DNA from: Clostridia bacterium
GTDB taxonomy: Bacteria; Bacillota; Clostridia; UBA1212
DNA length: 42,374 bases
Direction of reading: 5' to 3'
Assembly: GCA_017625675.1 (NCBI GenBank)
Contig: JAGAKK010000001.1
Location: 1 to 42,374 of the forward strand
The translations under genes and the position numbers were made by a program. Numbering within the stretch: the first letter of the stretch is position 1; every line of letters starts with the position of its first letter. This document shows positions 1 to 8,601 of the stretch, in pieces. Below the pieces are notes generated by a model. That model was given only the letters and a program-made list of their open reading frames with translations, made no database searches and was not told the origin of the DNA.

Positions 1-1
1 G

Positions 2-75
2 GCAACACCGAGTACTTCGACAGCGGAGCCTACGGCAACACCGAGTACTTCGACAGCGGAGCCTACGGCAACACC
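2..75 (+). repeat. 33-bp in-frame tandem repeat
   Basis: Two full copies of a 33-bp unit (2-34, 35-67) and the first 8 bases of a third are seen. They are identical and stay in frame, coding the 11-residue Thr/Pro linker unit. The array may continue upstream of the window. Such units change number by slippage. Confidence 0.85.
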
Positions 76-2110
76 TACGACAACTACTAAACCTACCGTG
101 GCGCCGACAGCAACGCCGACGTCAGTGCCTACTGATAATCCAAAATACGAGGGAATTATTCCTTTCTTGCCGGAAGAGTTTACAATAGAACAAGCATCCT
201 TAAACGGAGAGTACTATAGTTTTGAATTTTCTTTTCCTTCCGATTACAATTTGCATAGGGTTAAAGGCAAAAAAGGTGTATTAAAGGAAATTTCAAAAAA
301 TGAATACCGGGATGCTTTTGAAAATTATACGAATGGTGATTTAATTGATGATGCAGGAACATTTATATATTCTGAAGAAGGGGTGCTGTTATGGTCTTTT
401 AAAGCTCAGTTTTGCTACGAGGGAACGATTAAGAGCGGAGATACAGAGCAAAATGGTTATTTGACCAGATACAATATTTCCTTGGATAATCGCGGAGAAA
501 TATTAGTTGACATTGTGAAAACAAGAGGTACAGGCAATAATTTATTAACCTACGTGTATATTTACGGTGAAAAAGAAGGAACGTATTATTATGTGGACAT
601 GGGGAATGTTGAATTTGCTTCTGATACAGCGATAATGACCATTGCAAAGGAATTTGGGTTAGAAAGAACAGGGGATAAGCCCGCTGAAATTGTTTTGGCA
701 GAGCCTATTTCATTTACAAACATTGAAGCATTTGTGGAATTTGTTAATTCTCAGGACAGCACATACGAATCTATCAATAGAGAATTATACAAAGATTTGA
801 TTTCAACAGTGAAACGTGAACGTTGGTTATTTGACGTCAACAATTACGTTGGCTATGCACATGGGATAGTCGTAGCTCCTGCAACAGAAAAAGAAGATTT
901 AAGCATAAAACGTACTATCTTTAGAGATGACGTAGAGTATCAATTGTCTGTAAATTATACAAGCGCCGATATTAAAAGTAGCAGTATTGACGATTATTTT
1001 AAAAAGAGATTTTCTATTGAAATAACAGCCCACGAAAATGTATTCCATTATGATATCAGTAACTATGCTTACGTGAATCACGGTAATGGGGTAATAGGTC
1101 TATATGCAATGCTTGATGATAATCATTATGTATCTATTGTTGCAAAAACGTCAGCGGAAAATATGCTTGACTTTGCAAAAAACATCATAATAGAGAAAGT
1201 TATTGTAGACAAAACAGCGTTTTCGGCAGATGCTTCAACAGATGTACTTGGGTCGGTATCTTTACGTAAAGGAGAGGTGCTCAACTGGGAATTAGATACA
1301 CCTGTAGCAGAGCCCACACCTGATGCACCGACTAATATGGGTCGTGAGAATTATTACAATGATGAAATAATCACAGATATAGAAATTGGCAAGAAACACT
1401 ATGAAAATGTTTCACTTCGGTCAATAGAAAAGTACTCGAATGGAGAAGATAAAAGATACTATAGCCTTGATAAAAATTACGTGTATTCTATAAGTGAAAG
1501 AGACGAGTATAGCGATGTTTCAGTTTACTCGTTTTCCGAACCTTTGTATGAAACACAAGGTAAAATTACCGAAGAAATTTTAATTAAAAATGCACAGCTT
1601 TTTGTCAATGAATATTTTGACGGTGTAAACCTTAATGATTATGTACTTAGTTTGGATACTTGGTTTGATAAGAAAGTGTCAGACTTTCAGGCCGATACAA
1701 TATGGCGTAGTGGTTTTTATGATTCAGGAGGAGAAGGCGAAGAAGTAAAGTCGTATCAGTTAGATTTCTACAAGAAAAACGGGGAGTATATTGCTACCGG
1801 AGACAGAATATTGTTGTTTTTTGATGCTGAAAGAAATTGTTTTTACGACATATCAAAGCGAGATTATACAATTGATTGGCCGGATATAAAACTGACTCGT
1901 GAGGAGGTAACTCGAAAAGTAAAAAACAAAATTTTAATAACCCTTGATGAAAGATACTCATTTGTCGAAATGGGCGAATATCAAGCGCATATGATGTACG
2001 ATTATTCTTCCTGTGCAGCCTGGGTTGAGGTGGATGTCAAAATCAAGGACGAAATTAGCGGAAAGATAATTGACGAAAAACTTAGTTTTCGATGTAGCCT
2101 TCGCTATTAA
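2..2110 (+). CDS. Secreted/surface protein, 5'-truncated, with Thr/Pro-rich linker (unknown function)
   Basis: The frame is open from the window edge, so the true start lies upstream; the GTG at 98 is internal. The visible part is 702 residues. Residues 1-45 are a low-complexity Thr/Pro/Ala linker made partly of an 11-residue repeat (ATPSTSTAEPT). Such linkers usually join a lipoprotein or membrane anchor to an outer domain. The rest is a soluble, acidic, Tyr- and Asp-rich protein with no motif I recognise; a second short Pro/Thr linker (AEPTPDAPT) near 1308-1330 splits it into two parts. It looks more A+T-rich than the genes after it, which may mean transfer. A repeat-family hairpin with a T-run follows the stop. 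Surface location is inferred from the linker only. Confidence 0.7.
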   Translation, partial: ATPSTSTAEPTATPSTSTAEPTATPTTTTKPTVAPTATPTSVPTDNPKYEGIIPFLPEEFTIEQASLNGEYYSFEFSFPSDYNLHRVKGKKGVLKEISKNEYRDAFENYTNGDLIDDAGTFIYSEEGVLLWSFKAQFCYEGTIKSGDTEQNGYLTRYNISLDNRGEILVDIVKTRGTGNNLLTYVYIYGEKEGTYYYVDMGNVEFASDTAIMTIAKEFGLERTGDKPAEIVLAEPISFTNIEAFVEFVNSQDSTYESINRELYKDLISTVKRERWLFDVNNYVGYAHGIVVAPATEKEDLSIKRTIFRDDVEYQLSVNYTSADIKSSSIDDYFKKRFSIEITAHENVFHYDISNYAYVNHGNGVIGLYAMLDDNHYVSIVAKTSAENMLDFAKNIIIEKVIVDKTAFSADASTDVLGSVSLRKGEVLNWELDTPVAEPTPDAPTNMGRENYYNDEIITDIEIGKKHYENVSLRSIEKYSNGEDKRYYSLDKNYVYSISERDEYSDVSVYSFSEPLYETQGKITEEILIKNAQLFVNEYFDGVNLNDYVLSLDTWFDKKVSDFQADTIWRSGFYDSGGEGEEVKSYQLDFYKKNGEYIATGDRILLFFDAERNCFYDISKRDYTIDWPDIKLTREEVTRKVKNKILITLDERYSFVEMGEYQAHMMYDYSSCAAWVEVDVKIKDEISGKIIDEKLSFRCSLRY

Positions 2111-2119
2111 TAATGTGAC

Positions 2120-2256
2120 AGTGTGACAGGGGTCTGACCCCTGTCTTCTTTTTTGAACTGTGACAGGGGACACACGCCAAAAATTGACAAAAAAGTTATA
2201 TGCTATGTCCCCCGTCACGTTTTATTTTTTGTGACAGTGACCTGCCCCCTGTCACG
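2120..2256. repeat. Cluster of three inverted-repeat elements (family copy 1)
   Basis: Three hairpin units follow each other: 2125-2145; 2160-2218 (GTGACAGGGGACA paired with TGTCCCCCGTCAC across a loop of about 33 bases); and 2231-2255 (GTGACAG, core, CTGTCAC). The last is identical, on the other strand, to 30649-30673. They fill the space between two genes and code for nothing visible. Confidence 0.75.
2125..2155 (+). terminator. Intrinsic terminator built from a repeat-family hairpin
   Basis: GACAGGGGTC, one base, then GACCCCTGTC form a perfect 10-bp stem, followed by TTCTTTTTT. It lies 15 bases after the stop at 2110 and is a member of the dispersed inverted-repeat family of this window. 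Confidence 0.75.
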
Positions 2257-2290
2257 CTCTGCCAAAATTATAAATTTTTTGAAAAAAATA

Positions 2291-2319
2291 TTGCAGTTGG
2301 GAGAGAAATATTTTATACT
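2291..2319 (+). promoter_or_regulatory. Putative sigma-A promoter for the PLAT-domain wall protein
   Basis: TTGCAG (2291-2296), 17-bp spacer, TATACT (2314-2319). The start codon at 2352 follows a GGGAGGG ribosome binding site. Confidence 0.5.
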
Positions 2320-2351
2320 TTTGGTAAGAAAATGATCGGGAGGGAAAGCTT

Positions 2352-5300
2352 ATGAAAAAGAGTTCCTTGTTTAAGAAAATTGTTGCGGTGACTGTTGCGT
2401 TGGCGACGGTTGTTTCGATTTGCCTGCCTGTGTCGGCACAGGAGGCAGAGTATGAATTGGGTATGCCCTTGGATTCGTCCGGCGTGATGGTTGGGGCAGA
2501 TGCGATAACCGGCACGAAGGTCGTTACCGGAATAGTGAAGATGATCGGCGGCAGAGCGGCTAAGGAGTTGTCTGCGTACAGTATTGCCAATGACGTGCCT
2601 GTGCTTGGCAACGTGTTTTATTTGTTCTGCGATCCTGCCCAGAGGGCGGCTTTGAAGCAGGCTGCAAGTATTGCTCAGATTTTGCAGACCGTTAAAGATA
2701 TCCGTGAGGATATTGCGGCTTTGGATTCAAGGATAAGTGAACTGAACCAGAAATTGGATAAAAATCAGGCGGAGATACGCTTCCTTAATGCAAATGCCAA
2801 GGTAGAGGCGATTGGGGACAAATATACTACCGCATGGGAGAAATATGAAGAGGTACTTGATTGCCTTGAGGAATATGCGGTGATTGCGGAGCAAATTGAG
2901 GCTACTACTAATGAAACCCTGAAGGAAAACCTGCAGCTTCAAGGGGACGCAAAGCTTGCAGAGGCAGAGATTGCATTGATGTATTTTGCACAGGCAATTG
3001 AAAATAATGACGATATTGACTTTGAAAACGACCTTGCAAACCTTAACAAGGCAGTCTGGGAGCTGAATAATGACGGAACTACGTATCTGGGAACCCTTGA
3101 AGGGTACCTTAGAGAGAGTTATCCTTTTGAGCATATGATTACCGAGCTGATGTACGAGGGATTTCAGACTGTTGAGAATATGCAGCTGCAGATATTTACG
3201 ATGTACAAGGAGTATATCAATTATAAGTCATATTCAAATCCTGAGGCATACGTGCTTTATGGTGACGAATACTTTACAGGGCTTTACGAAACGTTGGTAG
3301 AAAACGTAAATGCTCAGGCAGAGGGCAGCGGAATTGGTGAACTTATGATTCCCGACCCCTTTACGGAGGCGGAGCTTGAGGAAATGTTCGGTGAAGATAC
3401 TCAGCCGGAGCTTCCTGACGATATAGCATATACTACGTCCATTCTTGGTACGGAATATTCTGCTTATCGTGTGAGAGAGAATAAGACGTTGTCATATTTC
3501 CTTATACTTACCGAGAAAATCAGTGGAAGTACTGCGGTTAAAAAATACAGCTGTGATTATACGACTAAGGTTGATACGGGCAAGGATATTTATCGTCCTA
3601 CCTTTGTTCTGGAGGGACGTTATACCGATGACGGAAGATTCAGAATGATAAATTCTGCGGAGGAAATGCAGTTTGCCCTTGGCTGGACAAATCTTATCTC
3701 TACGTTAAGAGATACAGCGGGCTGTAATCTTGTGAATATTCCTCAGGGAACGACACATATTATGCTTTATTCCGACAATTGTGTTCCTAATAATTTCAAG
3801 GACACTTATTGGAAAATGTCGTATCAGAACGCAGAGGACCTTTCTGAGAGTGCGTCAAGCTTTGATTCCAATAGTATTTACGGCGGCGCATGCGAATCTG
3901 CAATTGCGGTTTACAAGGATACGTCAATGGACAGCCGTTACACGGAGAATAATACCTGGGTTGCAAACGACAAGGGGCTGATAGAAAATCAGACTATCCT
4001 GGTAGGTGACGGTCAGACTCTGGATATAAGCAGTATTACCGTTAATGCGGACAACGTTACCATTATCGTGTCAGGCGAGGGTAAAATTATTTCAAACCCG
4101 GATATTACTCTGACGAATTCTCAGGTGATTATTACGGGAACAGAACACGGAGATTACGTGTTTGTTACTGACCTTAACGTGGCGGCAAGAGATTATCAGG
4201 AGGCCGCATTGGTGGTGAAAACAGATTGCACCATTGGCTTTGAGGGAAGAAACAGCTTCAGCGGAAAATCCTCTGAGGTGTCAAGAGAAGATATTTATAA
4301 GTATTACGTTTACGGAAAGCCTGCAATGGCATCTCACGGAATTCTTGTGGAAGATTACGCAACCTTCGTGGGTGTAAAGGATGGCGTGATTGCCCTGGAG
4401 CAAAGCATTAAGGCAACGGGCGCAGGCGGCGGAGCAGGTATATGCATTGACCGCGGGGCTCTTGATATACGATATATGACCGTTAATGCTACAGGCTCTG
4501 AGGTGAAATTAAATGACAGTCTTTCGTCACAGACCGAGGACCTTTACAGTATAGGCGCAGGAATAGGCGCTTCCGTAAGCTGTGCGGTTGGAAACAGCGG
4601 GTCTTTCTCTGTTAATAAGGACAAGAGAATAGAGTCCAAGGGCGATTCTACCCTTAACGGCGCTATAGGAGTGTTTACATACCTTGCTGACATTACAGCA
4701 AGTGGCGTAAAGAGTTCAAGTAGAATTGCAATCAGTGACAGTTACTTAGGTGATACGATTTATTCTGAGGATATCGGCGGCGTAAAGATGTCAAACGGAA
4801 ATTATTATTGCTTCAGAAACGGCGCGCTGGAAGATTCAAAGGTAGCGGCGAAGAACCTTCGCATATCTTCAAGAATCGTCACAAAAAACAGCGGAAATTT
4901 GTTTAACCCGGAGGTGTACAAGATCACGACCTATACCAAGGGTAGCAACGGCGTTACTACTGACGGTGTTTATTTCAAGGTAAACGGTGAAGAAGGCTCT
5001 ACGGACTGGATGTACGCATCCTCTTGCGGAAATGACAAGGGCGACTGGTCCGGAACTGTAAAAGGTATAAGCGTTGGAAAGATAAACAGCATTACAGTAA
5101 AGACCTCTGAGTCTAACCATTGGTATCCCGGAAAAATTACGGTGGAAGGAACCTTTGGCGGAGAGGCGATTACCGTGTACGGCGGAAGATGGATCGGCAC
5201 CGACGAGCAGACACTTTCTCCTGACGACAACGTTTACGAGGTGGTAATTAAGACCGCGGATTGCAATAATGCCGGTACAGATGCCAATATTTCATTGTAC

Positions 5301-6578
5301 TTAGAGGACGCAAAGGGCAATGTCACCACAAAGCAAGACCTTAGCGACATTCATCAGGATAAAAATGCTTTTGAAAAAGGCGATCAGGATACCTTCTGGA
5401 TATATGCGCCTGACGGCTTTGAAAAAGTTGAGAATACGTACATTAACTCAGATTACGCCAATTCCGCTGCAGGCTGGAAGCTTGAGTACTTTACGGTGAA
5501 AAAGGTCTCCGGAAAGTTCTCCGACAACGGATATACTTTCTACTCAGGTCAATGGTTTGAGGAGGAAAGGACCATCCAGTTCGGAAAGAATTCCGGCGGA
5601 ACAGGTGCTTTCTACGTGGAAGTAAAAACACAGGATGCAAGCAATGCGGGCACTGACTCCAATATTTACCTTACCATATACGGCGACAAGGGTAATACAG
5701 GGGAGATAAACCTTGGAACTTACGCAGGTGACGGCAATGATTTTGAGAAAGGCGACCTTGACTGCTTTAACATCGGATATAACACGAAGGGCATTGGAAC
5801 TATCAATAAAATCGTTATCCGAAAGGACAATGCAGGATCCGGCCCTGACTGGAAGGCGGCATATATTGACATTCACGAGGAGGTTGCGGACGGACAGCCG
5901 GGACAGTCTGTAAGATTTAATATTAACAAGAAGCTTTCCGACAGTACGTACACCTTTACCACATATTCTGCAATTAACAGAAAGGTGTCGAGAATTGACA
6001 GAGAAATGCTTGAGGATATTGAGCAGGTGTCTGAGAACGAGTATTTCATAAGCGTTGACAGAAACGTATCCATTTCAGAAAGCATATTCGACTATCTTAT
6101 TGAGAAGGAAATTAAGCTTACGGTGGAAATGACAGACGGCGATAAGGCTTTGTATGCGGTTACGTTTGATGGTGCCGCTATGGAGGACAGCACTGGAATC
6201 GCGCTGAAGAAGAGCTATCTGGTTTCTGACGGATATGCTGTGATGGACTTTATAAAGGATGCGCCGTTGCCGGCCGGTACGTCATTGAAGCTTTATCTCG
6301 AAAATCTTGGTTTTGACAAGGGGGACAACGTGGTTGTTCTTTCAAAAGACAGTGACGGAAATTGGACGGAAAATATGATCGTTGGCAATGAGGACGGATG
6401 CGTTGTGATTACGATTGAGGAAGGAAAGCAACTCCTGTTGAATTTGTCAGGGGCTGAGGTTCCGGATCTTGACAATCCTGAAACTGACGGAGAGAGTGGC
6501 ATTGTCTACATGGTTTGCGTTGCGGCATTGTTGCTGGCGGTAGTGGTAAACTCCAAGAGAAAGGGCGCTAAAAGATGA
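2352..6578 (+). CDS. Large secreted wall protein with PLAT-like domains and C-terminal membrane anchor
   Basis: 1408 residues. A Sec signal peptide (about 1-30, cut after VSAQA-like small residues) leads into a helical region (about 90-330) with coiled-coil character (ISELNQKLDKNQ). Residues 545-800 have short, repeated beta strands and glycines like a right-handed beta helix. Then come two PLAT/LH2-like domains (about 960-1065 and 1084-1175), each with the pattern NAGTDxN, FEKGDxDxF and a Trp near the end, and a weaker third copy before them (about 865-955). The C-terminus has one hydrophobic segment and a basic tail (SKRKGAKR), giving membrane anchoring. PLAT domains bind lipids or proteins in other families; the ligand here is unknown. 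Its stop overlaps the next start by 4 bases. Adhesin or glycan-binding roles are guesses. Confidence 0.75.
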   Translation: MKKSSLFKKIVAVTVALATVVSICLPVSAQEAEYELGMPLDSSGVMVGADAITGTKVVTGIVKMIGGRAAKELSAYSIANDVPVLGNVFYLFCDPAQRAALKQAASIAQILQTVKDIREDIAALDSRISELNQKLDKNQAEIRFLNANAKVEAIGDKYTTAWEKYEEVLDCLEEYAVIAEQIEATTNETLKENLQLQGDAKLAEAEIALMYFAQAIENNDDIDFENDLANLNKAVWELNNDGTTYLGTLEGYLRESYPFEHMITELMYEGFQTVENMQLQIFTMYKEYINYKSYSNPEAYVLYGDEYFTGLYETLVENVNAQAEGSGIGELMIPDPFTEAELEEMFGEDTQPELPDDIAYTTSILGTEYSAYRVRENKTLSYFLILTEKISGSTAVKKYSCDYTTKVDTGKDIYRPTFVLEGRYTDDGRFRMINSAEEMQFALGWTNLISTLRDTAGCNLVNIPQGTTHIMLYSDNCVPNNFKDTYWKMSYQNAEDLSESASSFDSNSIYGGACESAIAVYKDTSMDSRYTENNTWVANDKGLIENQTILVGDGQTLDISSITVNADNVTIIVSGEGKIISNPDITLTNSQVIITGTEHGDYVFVTDLNVAARDYQEAALVVKTDCTIGFEGRNSFSGKSSEVSREDIYKYYVYGKPAMASHGILVEDYATFVGVKDGVIALEQSIKATGAGGGAGICIDRGALDIRYMTVNATGSEVKLNDSLSSQTEDLYSIGAGIGASVSCAVGNSGSFSVNKDKRIESKGDSTLNGAIGVFTYLADITASGVKSSSRIAISDSYLGDTIYSEDIGGVKMSNGNYYCFRNGALEDSKVAAKNLRISSRIVTKNSGNLFNPEVYKITTYTKGSNGVTTDGVYFKVNGEEGSTDWMYASSCGNDKGDWSGTVKGISVGKINSITVKTSESNHWYPGKITVEGTFGGEAITVYGGRWIGTDEQTLSPDDNVYEVVIKTADCNNAGTDANISLYLEDAKGNVTTKQDLSDIHQDKNAFEKGDQDTFWIYAPDGFEKVENTYINSDYANSAAGWKLEYFTVKKVSGKFSDNGYTFYSGQWFEEERTIQFGKNSGGTGAFYVEVKTQDASNAGTDSNIYLTIYGDKGNTGEINLGTYAGDGNDFEKGDLDCFNIGYNTKGIGTINKIVIRKDNAGSGPDWKAAYIDIHEEVADGQPGQSVRFNINKKLSDSTYTFTTYSAINRKVSRIDREMLEDIEQVSENEYFISVDRNVSISESIFDYLIEKEIKLTVEMTDGDKALYAVTFDGAAMEDSTGIALKKSYLVSDGYAVMDFIKDAPLPAGTSLKLYLENLGFDKGDNVVVLSKDSDGNWTENMIVGNEDGCVVITIEEGKQLLLNLSGAEVPDLDNPETDGESGIVYMVCVAALLLAVVVNSKRKGAKR

Positions 6579-7177
6579 AAAAACCGATTATTACTATCAG
6601 CAGAGAATTCGGAAGCGGAGGCAGAAGCATTGGCAAGGCAGTTGCGGAAAGGCTGGGCATTCCATATTACGACAAGGAGCTTGTAGAGCAAGTAGCTGTT
6701 GAAACGGGTTTTGACCCTGCGTATATTGCGGAGCATGGGGAATATGCGCCGTCAAAAAGTATGTTTGCTTATGCTTTTTCCCATCTGGGCACGCCCGGAA
6801 TAATGGACGGCCTCAGTTCTGCAGACTATCTGTGGGTGAAGCAGAGGCAAGTTATTCTTGACATTGCGGAGAAGGGTCCTTGCGTGATTGTAGGCCGCGG
6901 AGCGGATTACATATTGAAGGACAGAGAGGACTGCCTGCACGTGTTCATTCATGCTCCCAAGGCGTTCAGGGCGGAAAGGATTGTGAGGCTTTACGGTGAA
7001 AGCGAGAAGTCTCCGGAGAAAAGACTTGACGAGAAGGACGGCAAGCGCAAGGTCAATTACAAGCACTACACAGGAGAAGAGTGGGGCATGTCCCAGAATT
7101 ATGATATATCCTTGAACAGCGGAATTATCGGTGTGGAAAAATGTGTGGATATTATCGTGGGGCTTGTTGAAGATTAA
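6575..7177 (+). CDS. Cytidylate-kinase-like family protein
   Basis: 200 residues starting ITISREFGSGGRSIG, the P-loop form of the cytidylate-kinase-like family (Pfam cytidylate kinase 2). This family is common in Clostridia, is apart from the housekeeping cmk, and has no firmly known substrate. A 'VIVGRGADYIL' segment and an Arg-rich lid region (FRAERIVRLYG) fit an NMP-kinase fold. It overlaps the wall-protein gene by ATGA, so the two are translationally coupled, although no shared function is obvious. It is probably cytoplasmic. Confidence 0.85.
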   Translation: MKKPIITISREFGSGGRSIGKAVAERLGIPYYDKELVEQVAVETGFDPAYIAEHGEYAPSKSMFAYAFSHLGTPGIMDGLSSADYLWVKQRQVILDIAEKGPCVIVGRGADYILKDREDCLHVFIHAPKAFRAERIVRLYGESEKSPEKRLDEKDGKRKVNYKHYTGEEWGMSQNYDISLNSGIIGVEKCVDIIVGLVED

Positions 7178-7193
7178 AGGAATTTGTTCAGAA

Positions 7194-7988
7194 ATGGCGA
7201 AAAAAGAGTTGGTGACAGACGGCTCCCTTGTTTTAGGGGGCCGTTTTGTAAAATATCAGGTGTTTTACCGAGCAAAGAAAAATATAATATTGAGAGTGAC
7301 CAGAAGGGATGCCTTGGCGGTAAGTCTGCCGCCCCGTACACGACTTTCCTCCAGAGAGAAAATTGAGGGCTTTTTAAGAGAAAATGAAGCGCAGATATTG
7401 TCGCTTTTAAATAAGTTCTGTCAAAAAGAGGACGAAAAGGCTCAGAATAAGGCTGACGAGTTCAAGAATGGCTTTAAAAGCGTGTTTGTGCTGGGAGAGA
7501 AGTACGGAGTTGTTTTATCGGAAATTGGCGAAAAAGGGCGGGAAAAGGCTGTTTTTGACAAGGCGACGAAGACGGTGTTTGTGTACGTGAAAAATAAAGA
7601 GGACGTTGAGCAAGTGAAGCTTGTTATTAAGAAGGCTCTTCTGTCCCTTGTGAAAGAGATGTGCAAGGAGCTTAACGAAAAATGTTTCCGTGATTTTAAT
7701 GCCCTTGCCGGTGTGAAGAAAAAAGCGCCTCTTGCAGTCATTACCGTGAAGAATATGACAAGCCGTTGGGGAAGCTGCACAGCAGCCAAGGGGAGGATTT
7801 CAATTAATTTCAGGCTTATACATTATCCCCGGAAATGTATTGAAAGCGTTTTTTATCACGAGTACGCGCATTTTGCAGAGCAAAATCATTCAAGGGCTTT
7901 TTATGACGTGTTGAAAAAACTGTACCCCGATTATGACGAAGCTAACAAAATTTTGAAAAAATGTAAAAATATATATGAAATGCTGTAA
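7194..7988 (+). CDS. YgjP-like / WLM-type zinc metallopeptidase domain protein
   Basis: 264 residues. The C-terminal third carries HEYAHFAEQNHSRAFY, i.e. HExxH followed by a third His (NHS), plus the upstream MTSRWGSC box. Both are hallmarks of the YgjP/DUF45 metal-dependent hydrolase family (SprT/M48-like). The physiological substrate is unknown. The start chosen is ATG 7194, preceded by AAAGG, with the natural opening MAKKELVTDG; an upstream ATG at 7131 would overlap the preceding gene by 47 bases and adds an unlikely N-terminus. It follows the kinase-like gene by 16 bases and is probably in the same transcript. Confidence 0.85.
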   Translation: MAKKELVTDGSLVLGGRFVKYQVFYRAKKNIILRVTRRDALAVSLPPRTRLSSREKIEGFLRENEAQILSLLNKFCQKEDEKAQNKADEFKNGFKSVFVLGEKYGVVLSEIGEKGREKAVFDKATKTVFVYVKNKEDVEQVKLVIKKALLSLVKEMCKELNEKCFRDFNALAGVKKKAPLAVITVKNMTSRWGSCTAAKGRISINFRLIHYPRKCIESVFYHEYAHFAEQNHSRAFYDVLKKLYPDYDEANKILKKCKNIYEML

Positions 7989-8034
7989 CCTTAAAGGGCG
8001 GATTGCCGTGTATTAGGGTGAAGAGGGTGATTTC

Positions 8035-8601
8035 ATGGAAGACTCAAGGATAATTGAACTATATTGGGAACGGTCAGAAATGGCGATTTCCGAGACGGAG
8101 CAAAAATACGGCCGTTATTGCAGGTATATTGCCAATAATGTACTGCATTCTGATGAGGACACAGAGGAATGCGTCAATGATACCTACGTAAGGGCCTGGA
8201 ATTCTATGCCTCCGGAAAGACCGCAGAAGCTGCCGCCGTACCTGGGGAAGATTACGCGAAATGTCGCGCTGGATCGCTTGGATTACAATAACGCAAAGAA
8301 ACGGAGCCCTGAAGTTCAATATGCACTGGAGGAATTGGCGGAGTGTCTTTGTGACGAGAAGGGGCAAAGGCCTGAGGAGGACATTGCCGACAGTCTTGTA
8401 ATCAAAGACGTTATTGACAAATTCCTGAAATCATTACCGTTGCAGACAAGGGTGATTTTTGTGAGGCGATATTGGTATATGAGTCCTGTGGCAGAAATTG
8501 CGGCTGATCTTAAATTGTCCTGCCAGAACGTTAAGGTTAATCTGCACCGAACCCGAAAAAAGCTGAAGAAGCTTCTTGAAAAGGAGGGCATTTCTGTATG
8601 A
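8035..8601 (+). CDS. RNA polymerase sigma factor, ECF (sigma-70) family
   Basis: 188 residues with region 2 (about 15-85, including DTEECVNDTYVRAWNSMPP) and region 4 (about 130-183; helix-turn-helix around VAEIAADLKLSCQNVKVNLHR's surroundings). There is no region 3, which fits ECF factors. Ribosome binding site GAGGGTG sits before the ATG. Its stop overlaps the start of the beta-propeller membrane protein by 4 bases. That is the arrangement of sigma/anti-sigma pairs, so the downstream protein probably senses or restrains it. No target promoter was identified. Confidence 0.9.
   Translation: MEDSRIIELYWERSEMAISETEQKYGRYCRYIANNVLHSDEDTEECVNDTYVRAWNSMPPERPQKLPPYLGKITRNVALDRLDYNNAKKRSPEVQYALEELAECLCDEKGQRPEEDIADSLVIKDVIDKFLKSLPLQTRVIFVRRYWYMSPVAEIAADLKLSCQNVKVNLHRTRKKLKKLLEKEGISV

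Noticed and set aside
2..75. Short repeats as a CRISPR array
   Set aside because: Units are contiguous with no spacers and encode a Thr/Pro linker in frame.
2120..2256. Small coding frame between the first two genes
   Set aside because: Frames here read through repeat hairpins and lack ribosome binding sites.
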